Assembly: GCA_963812885.1 (NCBI GenBank)
Contig: CAWEWZ010000002.1
Location: 744,001 to 808,000 of the forward strand
DNA: 64,000 bases
Direction: 5' to 3'
Origin: Bog-756 sp963812885
GTDB lineage: Bacteria > Actinomycetota > Acidimicrobiia > Acidimicrobiales > RAAP-2
The notes beneath the pieces are model-generated. The model was given only the letters and a program-made list of their open reading frames with translations. It was not told the origin of the DNA and searched no databases. Positions 28,690-37,422 of the stretch are shown here, piece after piece. Position numbers and translations under genes: made by a program. Position 1 is the stretch's first letter. Each line of letters begins with the position of its first letter.

Positions 28690-29523
28690 TCAGCGCCTGG
28701 ACCGGTCGGGTGGACGTTCGACGCTGGTGGGCTCTCCACCGCCCTCGGGCCGGGGGCCGGCAGACGACAAGTCCGGGGCCAGCGCCATCCCCCGTGTTCC
28801 GCGGGACACGGTCCGATCGGTCCAGGTGGACAAGGCCACGTTCCTGCCGATGGGCTCAAAGACCTCGGTGAGGAACATGGCCGAGAAGGCGATGAAGAAG
28901 ATCGGCTCGACGAGGGTCCCCAAACGGTCGGTGATGTAGACCGCTCCAAGGATCGGGTAGCTCACGATCAACACCTTGACCAACCCCGAGTAGACGTGAG
29001 ACTCACGCGTCCCGTCACTGCGGGTACGGCGCATGGCCATGACGGCCGCGGTCGTCAAGGTGACGAACTCGGCGATGCCGGAGACCACATGGACATAGTG
29101 ATGAAACGGAAGCTGCAGGTTCCATTCCTGTGTACGACAAGCTGCACTCAGACCTTCGGAACATGCATACGGGAACCGGCCTCCCACCGCTCCGGCCAAT
29201 GCGAATGCCATCATCCATTTCCACTCGCGACGGACACCGCGCGGGCCCGGCGACCCCCGGAGCAGCAGGGCCGCGGCCATCAGGATCCCGGCGGCCATGT
29301 CGGCATCGGACATCAAGCCGGCGTGAGGCCGGCCGGTGGCCTCGAGGTCGGAGAAGAAGCCGTTGACCGTCGGCATGAGGCCGGGCACGAACGGTACGAC
29401 TACCCACCAGTTGTAGGCGACCACGCCGGCCACCGCGGCCACCTTGGCCGCCGCGGCCACCGCTGTGCTTCGATCGGCCGACCCGGTCGACCGGACACGC
29501 GGCAGGAGTGTCAGCGCTTGCAC
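28690..29523 (-). CDS. DUF998-like integral membrane protein
   Basis: About 277 residues with six or so hydrophobic helices, for example AKVAAVAGVVAYNWWVVVPF, MAAGILMAAALLLRG and IFFIAFSAMFLTEVF. The motif FPYACSEGLSAACRTQEWNL followed by HHYVHVVSGIAEFV resembles the DUF998 group; function unknown. The C-terminal 45 residues are polar. The start is uncertain: GTG 29523 is used. It is divergent from the lipoprotein hydrolase, with 93 bp between the starts. Confidence 0.6.
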   Translation of the reverse strand: MQALTLLPRVRSTGSADRSTAVAAAAKVAAVAGVVAYNWWVVVPFVPGLMPTVNGFFSDLEATGRPHAGLMSDADMAAGILMAAALLLRGSPGPRGVRREWKWMMAFALAGAVGGRFPYACSEGLSAACRTQEWNLQLPFHHYVHVVSGIAEFVTLTTAAVMAMRRTRSDGTRESHVYSGLVKVLIVSYPILGAVYITDRLGTLVEPIFFIAFSAMFLTEVFEPIGRNVALSTWTDRTVSRGTRGMALAPDLSSAGPRPEGGGEPTSVERPPDRSRR

Positions 29524-29602
29524 AATTTGCCCAACAGGCGCGCCACGACAATCATTCCCGATCGCCGGGCCGGAGATGCCGGCGACCGACCGGCCTCGCT
29601 GC

Positions 29603-29608
29603 TACGTT
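29603..29608 (+). promoter_or_regulatory. -10 box TACGTT of the hydrolase gene
   Basis: TACGTT is followed by 8 nt and ATG 29617; no Shine-Dalgarno sequence is present. Confidence 0.4.
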
Positions 29609-29616
29609 CGCGGGCC

Positions 29617-31146
29617 ATGAGACGAGGTGCCTCACCCCGGCGACTCGCCGTCTGGCTGGGGCTCGGCCTCCTCATGGCCGGGGCAGCCGGGTGCGGGAGC
29701 TCGCCCACGGGCACCGGGAGTGGTGCTCCGACCACGGCGGCCACCGCCCGGGCGGCCCTGCCCCCGCTGGCACCGCCGGCGCCCGTCGTGTGGTCACCCT
29801 GCCCCGCCGGCTCCACCCTCCAGTGCGGCACCGTCTCGGTCCCCATCGACTACCGCCATCCCAAGGCCGGCTCCATCTCCCTGGCCCTGACCCGAGCCCC
29901 GGCTCTCGATCCCGGCGGTGCCGCCGGCACGTTGCTGTTCAACCCGGGCGGGCCGGGCGAGAGCGGGAACCAGATCCTTCCCGTCGCCCTGGACATGATG
30001 CCCGAGGCGGTCCGTACCCACTTCGACATCGTCAGTTTCGACCCGCGGGGGACCGGCGCCAGTGACCCCCTCCGGTGCGGAACCTCACCCGCGGGGGCAG
30101 TCAGTGTGCTGCTGGTGCCGAAGTCAGCCGGCCGACCACTGCCCAGCGCGCCGTTTTTCACCGCCATGGCCCAGGCCTGCCATACCCGTGCCGCCGCCCT
30201 CGAGCCCTTCATCGACACGGTCAACACCGCCCGCGACATGGATCGCATCCGCCAGGCGCTCGGGGAACCGAAGATCAGCTTCTACGGCCTCTCCTACGGC
30301 ACGGCGCTCGGGGCCGTCTACGCCGACCTCTTCCCCCACCGGGTGGCCACCATGGTCCTGGACGGCGCGGTGGACGTCAATGCCTCGCTGACCCAACAGG
30401 CGGAACAGGAGGCGGCGGCGGCCGAGCAATCCCTCCAGCACCTGTTCGCCACCTGTCCCCAGCTGGCGCCGTGCCCCCTCGGGGCCGACCCCCGGGCGGC
30501 CTTCGCCAGCCTGGCCACCTCGCTGACCGACCACCCGCTGCCCGCGCCCGGAAAAGGCGACAGCAGCCCGGTCACGGTGGGCGACCTCGACACCGCCACC
30601 CTGTTCGCACTCAGCGTGCCCCAGTTCATCCCCTCGTACTATCCGGCGCTGTCGGCGGCCGAGCACGGAAACGGGACTCCGCTGCGGAACCTGTCCATCG
30701 CCTTCGACACCGACACCGACGGCGCCCCGCTGGTCGATGCCCTCTGGGCGATCACCTGCAATGATGCCGCCGGCCACCCCGGGTCGGTGACCGCCGGCAA
30801 CCTGGCCCGGGCCCTCGGTACCCGCTACCCCCTCATCGGGGCCTACTCGGTGACCTACACGATGGGCGGGTGTGTCGCTTGGCCGAAGGCCGTCCAGCCG
30901 GTCACCGACCTCCATCCGAGCGGGACGCCCCCGATCATGGTCATCGGCAACACCGGTGACCCCAACACCCCGATCATCGGGGCCAAGCACCTGGCCGCCA
31001 TCTTCCCCACGGCCACCATGGTGACCTGGAAGGGATGGGGCCACACCTGGTTGCTCAGCGGTTCGAGCGACTCGTGCATGCAGAAGCTGGTCACCACCTA
31101 CCTCTCGGGCGGCGGGCTCCCCCGGTCCGGCACTGTCTGCGACTGA
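29617..31146 (+). CDS. Lipoprotein alpha/beta-hydrolase, tripeptidyl-peptidase (TAP) type
   Basis: Exported serine hydrolase of 509 residues. A lipoprotein signal ends at the lipobox AGAAGC. The alpha/beta-hydrolase core has LLFNPGGPGESGNQ, VSFDPRGTGASDPLRC, the nucleophile in GLSYGTALG, Asp in IGNTGDPNTPI and His in WKGWGHTWLL. The C-terminal TAP-like domain is present. Relatives are secreted mycobacterial and streptomycete peptidases/esterases that release tripeptides or hydrolyse esters; substrate unknown. No frame error. Confidence 0.87.
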   Translation: MRRGASPRRLAVWLGLGLLMAGAAGCGSSPTGTGSGAPTTAATARAALPPLAPPAPVVWSPCPAGSTLQCGTVSVPIDYRHPKAGSISLALTRAPALDPGGAAGTLLFNPGGPGESGNQILPVALDMMPEAVRTHFDIVSFDPRGTGASDPLRCGTSPAGAVSVLLVPKSAGRPLPSAPFFTAMAQACHTRAAALEPFIDTVNTARDMDRIRQALGEPKISFYGLSYGTALGAVYADLFPHRVATMVLDGAVDVNASLTQQAEQEAAAAEQSLQHLFATCPQLAPCPLGADPRAAFASLATSLTDHPLPAPGKGDSSPVTVGDLDTATLFALSVPQFIPSYYPALSAAEHGNGTPLRNLSIAFDTDTDGAPLVDALWAITCNDAAGHPGSVTAGNLARALGTRYPLIGAYSVTYTMGGCVAWPKAVQPVTDLHPSGTPPIMVIGNTGDPNTPIIGAKHLAAIFPTATMVTWKGWGHTWLLSGSSDSCMQKLVTTYLSGGGLPRSGTVCD

Positions 31147-31187
31147 CGGACCCGACGGACCCACCGTCGTCCCGCCCCGGGAATGCA

Positions 31188-31418
31188 CTAGCCGACCACC
31201 GTCACCTCTTCGAGGAGCACGGCGCGTCGCGGGCACTCGGCGGCAGCCCGGACAGCCAGTTCGACAAGATCGTGCTCGACCGGCGCCCCGTCCACCATCG
31301 GGTAGCCCCACTCGTCCAGGGTGACCCGCTCGGGAAGCAGCTCGGCGCAGTAGCCGTACGCGTCACAGGCCACCGGGTCCACCCGGAGGCGCAATCCGAT
31401 CCTCCGTCGGGCGGTCAT
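31188..31418 (-). CDS. Ferredoxin, 3Fe-4S type
   Basis: 76-residue ferredoxin with VDPVACDAYGYCAELLPERV (Cys-x5-Cys) and the distal Cys in AAAECPRRAVLLE. Three cluster cysteines fit a [3Fe-4S] centre of the kind that serves cytochrome P450 or membrane reductases. The start ATG 31418 forms an ATGA overlap with the NuoF-like gene in a shifted frame. It is the last gene of the redox operon and is the probable electron partner of the flavoprotein before it. Confidence 0.82.
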   Translation of the reverse strand: MTARRRIGLRLRVDPVACDAYGYCAELLPERVTLDEWGYPMVDGAPVEHDLVELAVRAAAECPRRAVLLEEVTVVG

Positions 31419-32713
31419 GACGGCCCGCTGCCTTCGGTGGCGGTCGGCGGGAAGATCATGACCGAGTCGGCCCTGGAGCCGGGACACGGGCGCCCGGCGG
31501 CGTGGCTCATGGGCGTCAGCGGCGAACACGGTCATGGCGCTCCTCACCAGCCGTACCACCCCATCGGGATGGCGACACGCGCCGCGACCGTCGATCTGGC
31601 CCGCCCGGCGCTCGATCCGGGCCAGTGCATCGGGGTCGGCCCGTCCCGCCCACAACTGCTCGAGGTCGTCGGCGATGGTGGGTAGGCCGAAGACGCAGGG
31701 GCCGCACTGGCCGGCGCTCTGGCCGGCCATGTACCGCACCACCCGGGCCGTCTCGGCCACGCCGCACGATGTCGTCGGGAGGGCGATGACGATGCCCACT
31801 CCGGACGAGGCTCCGGCGGCAGCCAGCGGAGCCGGCGCATAGGGCGTGGCCAGCCGGCCGGCGTCGAGCCAGGCTCCTCCGTACCCGCCGACCAGGACGG
31901 CCGACAGGGCACCGACGACACCGGCCCGGTCGAGGATGTCGGCCACCGGCGTGCCCAGCTCCACTTCGACGACCCCGGGGAAGCGAACCGATCCGCTGAC
32001 GGTGACCAGTGTGGTCCCGGGCGCGTCCGGCGTTCCCAGGCGCCGGAACCAGCTCGGGACCATGCCGGGCGATGAGAGCCACCTGGGCCAGCGTCTCGGC
32101 GTTGTGGACCAGGACGGGTCGACGCCCGACGGCGAGCGGGACCGACTTGTCGACTCGCAGGGCGGGAAGGGCGCGCCTCTTGTCGAGCCACCCCACCAAT
32201 GCCGACTCCTCGCCGCTCACATAGCGGCCCGGGGGCCGTTGCAGAGTGACCCGGACGCGTGCGGTGCCGCTTCTCCGCCGCTCGGCGATGGCCGTCTCGA
32301 TCGCACTGCGCCGGGGATTCGGCGTGGTCGGCGACACAGATCACGACCTCGGAGGCGCCGACCACCGCTGCCGCGACCTCGGCGCCGTCCAGGACAAGAT
32401 GGGGTGCACCGGCCAGCAGCACACGGTCCTTGGCGCTGGCCGGCTCGCCCTCCATGGCGTTGACGACCACCATCGATCTGCGGGCCCCCCGCCCGAGCGA
32501 CCGCCACTTCGTGGCCGACGGGAAGGCGGCGCCACCTCGGCCGAACAGGCCTGAGTCGTCGATGGCCCGAAGCATCCCCTCTCGCCACTCCGGATCCTTG
32601 CCGGGCGGGATGTACAGAGCGCCGTGGTCGGCGAGGTGCCCGGACAGGCCCGCACCCGACCGCGCCCTCCCGGTGAGGATCCGATCAGTCGATTCGAGGG
32701 TCATGGTGTTCAC
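31415..32713 (-). CDS. NuoF-like NADH-binding flavoprotein (SLBB / iron-sulfur)
   Basis: About 432 residues related to the NADH- and FMN-binding subunit of complex I. The NADH site is FGRGGAAFPSATKWRSLG, then VVVNAMEGEPASAKDRVLLA and GRYVSGEESALVGWLDKRRA. The SLBB domain follows (VTVSGSVRFPGVVEVELGTP), then the cluster region QSAGQCGPCVFGLP with a later Cys in GRGACRHPDG. Frame changes lie near 32325, 32050 and 31480. The start GTG 32713 has AAGGAG 5 nt upstream and overlaps the stop of the ferric-reductase-like gene. No NuoE or NuoG partner is present. It probably feeds NADH electrons to the ferredoxin or the membrane protein. Confidence 0.82.
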
Positions 32714-33396
32714 GGTCGCTCCTTCGTCAAGAGGTCGCCCGCGTTCGTGACGCGGTCGGTTCGGGCGGGCCTTGGTGACGAACCTGCCCCGGGCGGGCGG
32801 GTGACCGTCCGGGTGGGCACCGCCCGGGTGAGGGCGCCGACCCGGGTGGCCCGCTCGCGGCTCCTCCGGTGATCGGCGATGCGCCAGGCCAACGAGGAGC
32901 CGACGGCAAGGGTGCACAGGACGGCGAGCACATCCATCCACAGCTTGAAGGCGTCGGTGCCCTCGCCGAGGGCGTGGGCCATGGCCACCGGCCAGCTGCC
33001 GTAGGCCAGCCAATGGATACCTCGCCAGGTGCGGGCGCTGATCCGCTGGCGGAGCGCACTCGAGATTCCGACAGCGACCATCAGGTCGACCGCGACGGCG
33101 CCGAGTCCGGTCCACAGCGGCCGGTAGGCGGAGGAGAATGGAACCACGATCGACGCCCACCCCAAATGGACGTAGGTGTCCAGGACCGCGGTGAGGACGT
33201 GCAGAGCCAGGAACACCATGGCCAACAGCGACACCCGTTTGTGCAGTTCGGACTGGGCCACCGCCGGCCAGGCCCGAGATCGCACCCGGCCGGCGGTGAG
33301 GATCCCGAAGACCATGGTCATCGTCAACAGGACCAGGGCGACGATGCCGGTCGCCCGGGTGGCGTACCACAGGGTGGTGGACGAGGAGGTGAGCAT
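32710..33396 (-). CDS. Ferric-reductase-like transmembrane protein
   Basis: 228 residues with about six membrane helices of the ferric reductase-like/YedZ haem-b fold. Candidate haem ligands are His residues in AQSELHKRVSLLAMVFLALH, LDTYVHLGWA, RGIHWLAYGS and MAHALGEGTD. The ATG at 33396 shares one base with the ApbE stop (TGATG). The C-terminal 45 residues are basic and cytoplasmic. It would carry electrons across the membrane between the cytoplasmic flavoprotein and an external flavin or metal acceptor. Confidence 0.82.
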   Translation of the reverse strand: MLTSSSTTLWYATRATGIVALVLLTMTMVFGILTAGRVRSRAWPAVAQSELHKRVSLLAMVFLALHVLTAVLDTYVHLGWASIVVPFSSAYRPLWTGLGAVAVDLMVAVGISSALRQRISARTWRGIHWLAYGSWPVAMAHALGEGTDAFKLWMDVLAVLCTLAVGSSLAWRIADHRRSRERATRVGALTRAVPTRTVTRPPGAGSSPRPARTDRVTNAGDLLTKERP

Positions 33397-34415
33397 CAGC
33401 GAACCCTGCGCCCGTTGTCGGCCGAGGCCGCCTGGGCTACCCCCGGCGTCACCGTCTCCGAGGGCCAGTCGCCGACGTGGACGACGCGCCCGTCGGCTCC
33501 CACCAGCCGGGCCGGTACGCCGAGATCGGTCAACGCCCCGACGGCGTCGTCGCCCCACACCACTGCCGCCGTACTCCAGGAATTGGCGTCCACACAGGTG
33601 GCTGCGGCCGTCGACACCAGAGACCAGACGGGTGCGGCCGGGCCGCCGGTCCACGGGTCGATGATGTGGTGGACGGTGCGACCACCGTGCACCCACGACC
33701 TGGCCGTGGTGCCCGACGTGGCCAGGCCACCGGCGTGGAGGGCGACCACCTGATCGACCGAGTCGGGGGGGGTCGTGCACCGGGGCGCGATCCCGACCGC
33801 CCACCCTCCGGCCGGGCCCGAACCGGCCACGGCGACATCGCCACCGAGGTTCACCAGGGTTCCACATCCGAGCTCGGCGGCGATCCGGTCCGCGGACCGG
33901 TCGGCGGCCCAGGCCTTGGCGACGGCACCGAAGTCGAGGTGGACGCCGGGCGGGATGGCGACGGTGCGGGCGTTGGCATCCATTTCGACCCGCCACCAGC
34001 CGGGGGCCGGCTCCGGTGGGACATCGGTGACCCGCCGATGGTCGGCGATCTCGTCGAAATCACGGTCGTAGCCGAGCTCGATGAGGGCCGAGCCGACCGT
34101 CGGGTCGACGATCCCCGCCGTCTTCACGGCCACGGTCATCGTCACCTCGAACAGCTCGAACAGCAGCGGGCTCACGACGACCGGTCGTCCCCCACCGGTC
34201 CGCTCCAGCCGCCGCAACTCCGAGTCGGGCCGGAACCGACTGCAGGCGGCGTCGAGGTCACGGAGATCCTCGGCCATCATGGCCGAGGCGTCGTCGGCAC
34301 GATCGGGATCGGTGACGGTGACCGAGACAGTGGTACCGATGGCGCCCATCGACCGGGTGGCGAGTGGCGGTTCGTGACGGGGATCAGCGTCCGTCCCCGT
34401 TCCGGTGGCGATCAT
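33396..34415 (-). CDS. apbE: FAD:protein FMN transferase (ApbE family)
   Basis: Transfers FMN from FAD to a Thr or Ser of a target protein. About 339 residues. The family start is RSMGAIGTTVSVTV. The Mg/FAD region is VHLDFGAVAKAWAADRSADR, then LVNLGGDVAVAG, HHIIDPWTGGPAAPVWSLVS and DANSWSTAAVVWG. The ATG at 34415 (MIATGTGTDADP) overlaps the stop of the preceding small gene in another frame, so the longer apparent ORF is a join across a frame error. The flavinylation target is not obvious: no FMN-binding-domain gene is in the operon. Confidence 0.85.
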   Translation of the reverse strand: MIATGTGTDADPRHEPPLATRSMGAIGTTVSVTVTDPDRADDASAMMAEDLRDLDAACSRFRPDSELRRLERTGGGRPVVVSPLLFELFEVTMTVAVKTAGIVDPTVGSALIELGYDRDFDEIADHRRVTDVPPEPAPGWWRVEMDANARTVAIPPGVHLDFGAVAKAWAADRSADRIAAELGCGTLVNLGGDVAVAGSGPAGGWAVGIAPRCTTPPDSVDQVVALHAGGLATSGTTARSWVHGGRTVHHIIDPWTGGPAAPVWSLVSTAAATCVDANSWSTAAVVWGDDAVGALTDLGVPARLVGADGRVVHVGDWPSETVTPGVAQAASADNGRRVR

Positions 34416-34778
34416 GTCTGACCCGATGTCGTCGCCGCCCCGGTGGACGAGCTGGCCGGCGCGGTGACCGTGGTCGTGGGTGTCGTCGTCGTCGGCGTGG
34501 ACGCGCCGGAAACGGTGGACGCGCGTGGAGAATCCGGAGGAGCCCAAGGTGCCGGTGGCTGAGCCTGCCGACGTCGATGTCGGTGTCGTCGGAGTGCGGG
34601 CGGCCACCGAGGAATGGGCCGTGGTGTCCGAGGCCACCAACACCCCGAGCCCGACGGCCGCCGCGGTGGCCGCCGCGCCGATCAGCCCGGTAATCCGTCG
34701 GACCCGGTCCCTGGCCCGGCCTCGCACGCCGACGGCCGATCGGTTGTCGTCGCCGTGTCGGAACTGTTGCTGTGCCAT
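34412..34778 (-). CDS. Small membrane-anchored Thr/Ser-rich protein, first gene of the redox operon
   Basis: About 121 residues, unrecognised. A basic N-terminus (VRGRARDRVRRITG) is followed by one hydrophobic helix (LIGAAATAAAVGLGVLVASD) and a Thr/Ser/Pro-rich external tail. After a frame change near 34540 the tail reads STPTTTTPTTTVTAPASSS and ends TGAATTSGQT at TGA 34414-34412. The segment STGAATTS loosely resembles the SGAT-type site that ApbE enzymes flavinylate, but low-complexity sequence makes this match weak. It is a candidate partner of ApbE only by position. Confidence 0.55.
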
Positions 34779-34937
34779 GCCGTCACCCTTTCGTCGAAGG
34801 TTGGTTCGAGACCTCTGTGGCCAACGGACTGCCCTGTCCAGTCCGCGTTGACCACCCCATTGGACAAGCCCCGCTGAAGGGCCACCTCCATCCCACCTGT
34901 GGACTGACTGTGAATCCGGGAGGAGGGCGAACCTGGG

Positions 34938-34964
34938 TCACAGCCGGTTCACAGGCCGGTCACA
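34938..34964. promoter_or_regulatory. PhoP-type box: three direct repeats TCACAnn with 11-bp period
   Basis: TCACA starts at 34938, 34949 and 34960: exactly 11 bp apart. Written in 7+4 form this is TCACAGC CGGT TCACAGG CCGG TCACACG. Mycobacterial PhoP binds direct repeats of TCACAGC separated by 4 bp. The box lies 80 nt before the response-regulator start and 160 nt from the divergent redox operon, so it may control both. Confidence 0.72.
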
Positions 34965-35043
34965 CGTCATGTCCAAATGCAGGTGCGATGCTGGTTACGT
35001 GGCAAAACCCGTTGCCAAGAGGGACAGCCAGGAGGAGCACGCC

Positions 35044-35745
35044 GTGGAGCCCACCCGCAACCAGCGGATTCTGGTCGTCGATGATGAGCCCTCGATCGTC
35101 GATGCCGTGGCGACCTCGCTGCGGTACGAGGGGTTCGGGGTCGATGAGGCGGTCAACGGGCGCCTGGCTCTGGCCGCCGCCCAGGAGAATCCACCCGATC
35201 TCATCGTCTTGGACGTCATGCTCCCCGACCTGGACGGCCTCGAGGTCACCCGGAGGTTGCGCGCCGACGGCATCCGCGTTCCCATCCTGTTCCTCACGGC
35301 TCGGGACGCCATCGAGGACAAGGTGGCCGGCTTGACCGTCGGCGGCGACGACTACGTGACCAAGCCGTTCGCGCTGGCCGAGATCGTGGCCCGGGTCCAC
35401 GCCATCCTGCGCCGGATCGGCAGCGAGCCCGAGGACGAGGGCAGGCTCCAGTTCGCCGACATCGAGATGGACGAGAACGCCCACGAGGTGACCCGGGCCG
35501 GACAGCCCATCGCACTGACGGCGACCGAATTCAACCTCCTGCGGTTCTTTCTCCTCAACCCGCGCCACGTCCTGTCCAAGTCCCAGATCCTCGACCACGT
35601 CTGGCACTACGACTTCGGTGGGGACGGCAACGTGGTCGAGACCTATGTCAGCTATCTCCGCAAGAAGCTCGAGGCTGCCGGCCCCCCGGTCATCCACACC
35701 GTCCGGTTGGTCGGCTACGCGCTCCGAGAGCCGGCCGCGGAGTGA
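35044..35745 (+). CDS. OmpR/PhoP-family response regulator
   Basis: 233-residue DNA-binding response regulator. Receiver domain: RILVVDDEPSIVDAVATSLR, phosphorylated Asp in DLIVLDVMLPDLDG, Thr in LFLTARD and Lys in YVTKPFALAE. The C-terminal winged helix includes LTATEFNLLRFFLLNPRHVL, HVWHYDFGGDGNVVETYVSY and TVRLVGYAL. GTG 35044 is chosen because AGGAGG lies about 9 nt upstream; an open extension to 34969 exists but would overlap the regulatory region. A triple PhoP-type box stands upstream and supports a PhoP-like identity and autoregulation. The stop overlaps the kinase start (GTGA). Confidence 0.92.
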   Translation: MEPTRNQRILVVDDEPSIVDAVATSLRYEGFGVDEAVNGRLALAAAQENPPDLIVLDVMLPDLDGLEVTRRLRADGIRVPILFLTARDAIEDKVAGLTVGGDDYVTKPFALAEIVARVHAILRRIGSEPEDEGRLQFADIEMDENAHEVTRAGQPIALTATEFNLLRFFLLNPRHVLSKSQILDHVWHYDFGGDGNVVETYVSYLRKKLEAAGPPVIHTVRLVGYALREPAAE

Positions 35746-37331
35746 CCATGTCGCTGCGGTCCCGGCTTCTGATCGCCATCGGGGTCATCGCCGTGGTGGC
35801 CCTGGCCGTGGCCGACGTGGTCACCTACTCGTCGCTCCAGTCCTTCCTCTACAAGCGGGTCGACCAGCAACTCGAGCAGGGGTCGTCCAACCTGGTCAGC
35901 TATCTGAACCACGGGAATCAATTGACGGCGTCGGCGTGCGCCGGCCCCGGTCCGTTCTTCCCTGGGGGAGGCGGGCCGGGCGGGGGCGGTCCCCGGGACT
36001 ACGACCCCTCCAATGCGGTCCAGGTGTTCGCCCTCGAGGTGCGGGACGGTTCCGGTGCCATCGTCGACGGCCAGAGCTGTGCCGTCTACGTGGACGACAA
36101 GGCGTACAGCCCCCAGATTCCGGTCACCATCAGCAGGCTGTCGACGACGTCCGCCACTCCCCAGGAGACGTACTTCGTCGCTCCGTCCAGTCAGGCGGGC
36201 GGACCTCCGTTTCGGGTGCGCGCCTGCACCCTGACCAGCGGGGACGTGCTCATCGTGGCCCAACCGCTGGGCGACATCGAGAGCACCCTCCACCATCTGC
36301 TCCTGGTGGAGCTGATCGTGACCGGTGCGGCCGTGATGGTGGCCCTGCTGGGCGGCTTGTGGCTGGTCCGGATCGGACTCCGTCCTCTGCGCGACATGGA
36401 GCGCACGGCCGAGTCCATCGCCGACGGCAATCTCACCGAACGGGTGCCCGGCGAGAACGAGACCACCGAGGTGGGCCGGCTGGCCCGCACCCTGAACGTC
36501 ATGCTGACTCGCATCGAGTCCGCCTTCAGCGCTCGGCTGGCTTCGGAGCGCCGGCTCCGTGACTCGGAACAGCGACTGCGGCGGTTCGTGGCCGATGCGT
36601 CGCACGAGCTGCGCACACCGATCGCCGCCATCTCCGCCTACGCCGAACTGTTCGGTCGCGGCGCCTCGGAACAGAAGGCCGACCTCGAACGCCTCATGGG
36701 AGGGATCCGCACGGAGACGACCAGGATGGAGCAGCTGGTCGCCGACCTGCTGCTCTTGGCCCGCCTCGACGAGGGCCGACCGATGGAGCAGCGATCGGTG
36801 GACCTCGTGGCTCTGTGCGCCGAAGCGGTCCATACCGCCTCCACGGTCGGTCCGGAGTGGCCCGTCACCTTCGAGGCGACCCGACCCATCGAGGTGATGG
36901 GCGATGCCACCAGCCTCCGCCAGGTCGTCGACAACCTGCTCGGCAACGTCCGGGCTCACACCCCGGCGGGCACCTCAGCTCAGGTCCGGGTGGACGGGGA
37001 CGAGACCGGCGCCCGGATCACCGTGACCGACAACGGGCCGGGCATGGAGCCCGAACAGGCCGAGCACGTGTTCGAGCGGTTCTACCGGTCCGATCCCTCC
37101 CGGTCCCGGACCCACGGAGGCGCCGGGCTCGGGCTCTCGATCGTGAGCGCCATCGTGGCCGCCCACGGAGGCACGGTGTCCGCCCAGTCCCGGGTGGGCG
37201 AGGGAACTACGTTCATCGTCCACCTCCCCACGGTGCCGCCGGCTCCGCCCGAGGCTGCCGCGGCGCTCGAGGCCGCCGGATCCACCCCGGCTGCCGGATC
37301 CATCGAGTCCGCCCCGGGTCCCCCGGCGTAG
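35742..37331 (+). CDS. Sensor histidine kinase, PhoR/TrcS-like
   Basis: Membrane sensor of 529 residues that phosphorylates the upstream regulator. First helix IGVIAVVALAVADVV, an external sensor domain of about 150 residues with a Gly/Pro-rich loop (PFFPGGGGPGGGGP) and paired Cys residues, a second helix ELIVTGAAVMVALLGGLWLV, HAMP (IGLRPLRDMERTAESIADG), HisKA with the phospho-His in FVADASHELRTPIAAISAYA, then the ATPase domain: DNLLGNVRAH (N box), DNGPGME (G1), ERFYRS (F) and GAGLGLSIV (G2). A Pro/Ala-rich tail of 40 residues follows. GTG 35742 or ATG 35748 may be the start. Confidence 0.92.
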   Translation: MTMSLRSRLLIAIGVIAVVALAVADVVTYSSLQSFLYKRVDQQLEQGSSNLVSYLNHGNQLTASACAGPGPFFPGGGGPGGGGPRDYDPSNAVQVFALEVRDGSGAIVDGQSCAVYVDDKAYSPQIPVTISRLSTTSATPQETYFVAPSSQAGGPPFRVRACTLTSGDVLIVAQPLGDIESTLHHLLLVELIVTGAAVMVALLGGLWLVRIGLRPLRDMERTAESIADGNLTERVPGENETTEVGRLARTLNVMLTRIESAFSARLASERRLRDSEQRLRRFVADASHELRTPIAAISAYAELFGRGASEQKADLERLMGGIRTETTRMEQLVADLLLLARLDEGRPMEQRSVDLVALCAEAVHTASTVGPEWPVTFEATRPIEVMGDATSLRQVVDNLLGNVRAHTPAGTSAQVRVDGDETGARITVTDNGPGMEPEQAEHVFERFYRSDPSRSRTHGGAGLGLSIVSAIVAAHGGTVSAQSRVGEGTTFIVHLPTVPPAPPEAAAALEAAGSTPAAGSIESAPGPPA

Positions 37332-37360
37332 GTGTCTGTCCAGGCCCACGGACCCACGTT

Positions 37361-37388
37361 TCTCATGGATCTCACAGCCGGTCCTCAT
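37361..37388 (+). promoter_or_regulatory. Second PhoP-type box upstream of the glycosyltransferase operon
   Basis: TCTCA at 37361, TCACA at 37372 and CCTCA at 37383 repeat with an 11-bp period. The middle unit shares TCACAGCCGGT with the box at 34938. It ends 34 nt before ATG 37423 and about 21 nt before a CATCGT -10-like element (37410-37415), a normal activator position. Confidence 0.6.
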
Positions 37389-37422
37389 CGAGCCCCGAAG
37401 TGGACCTGACATCGTCAGAGCC

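Noticed and set aside
33396..34778. 460-residue ApbE with a membrane-anchored extension
   Set aside because: The tail of the upstream part reads better in another frame, with a stop overlapping ATG 34415; two genes are more likely.
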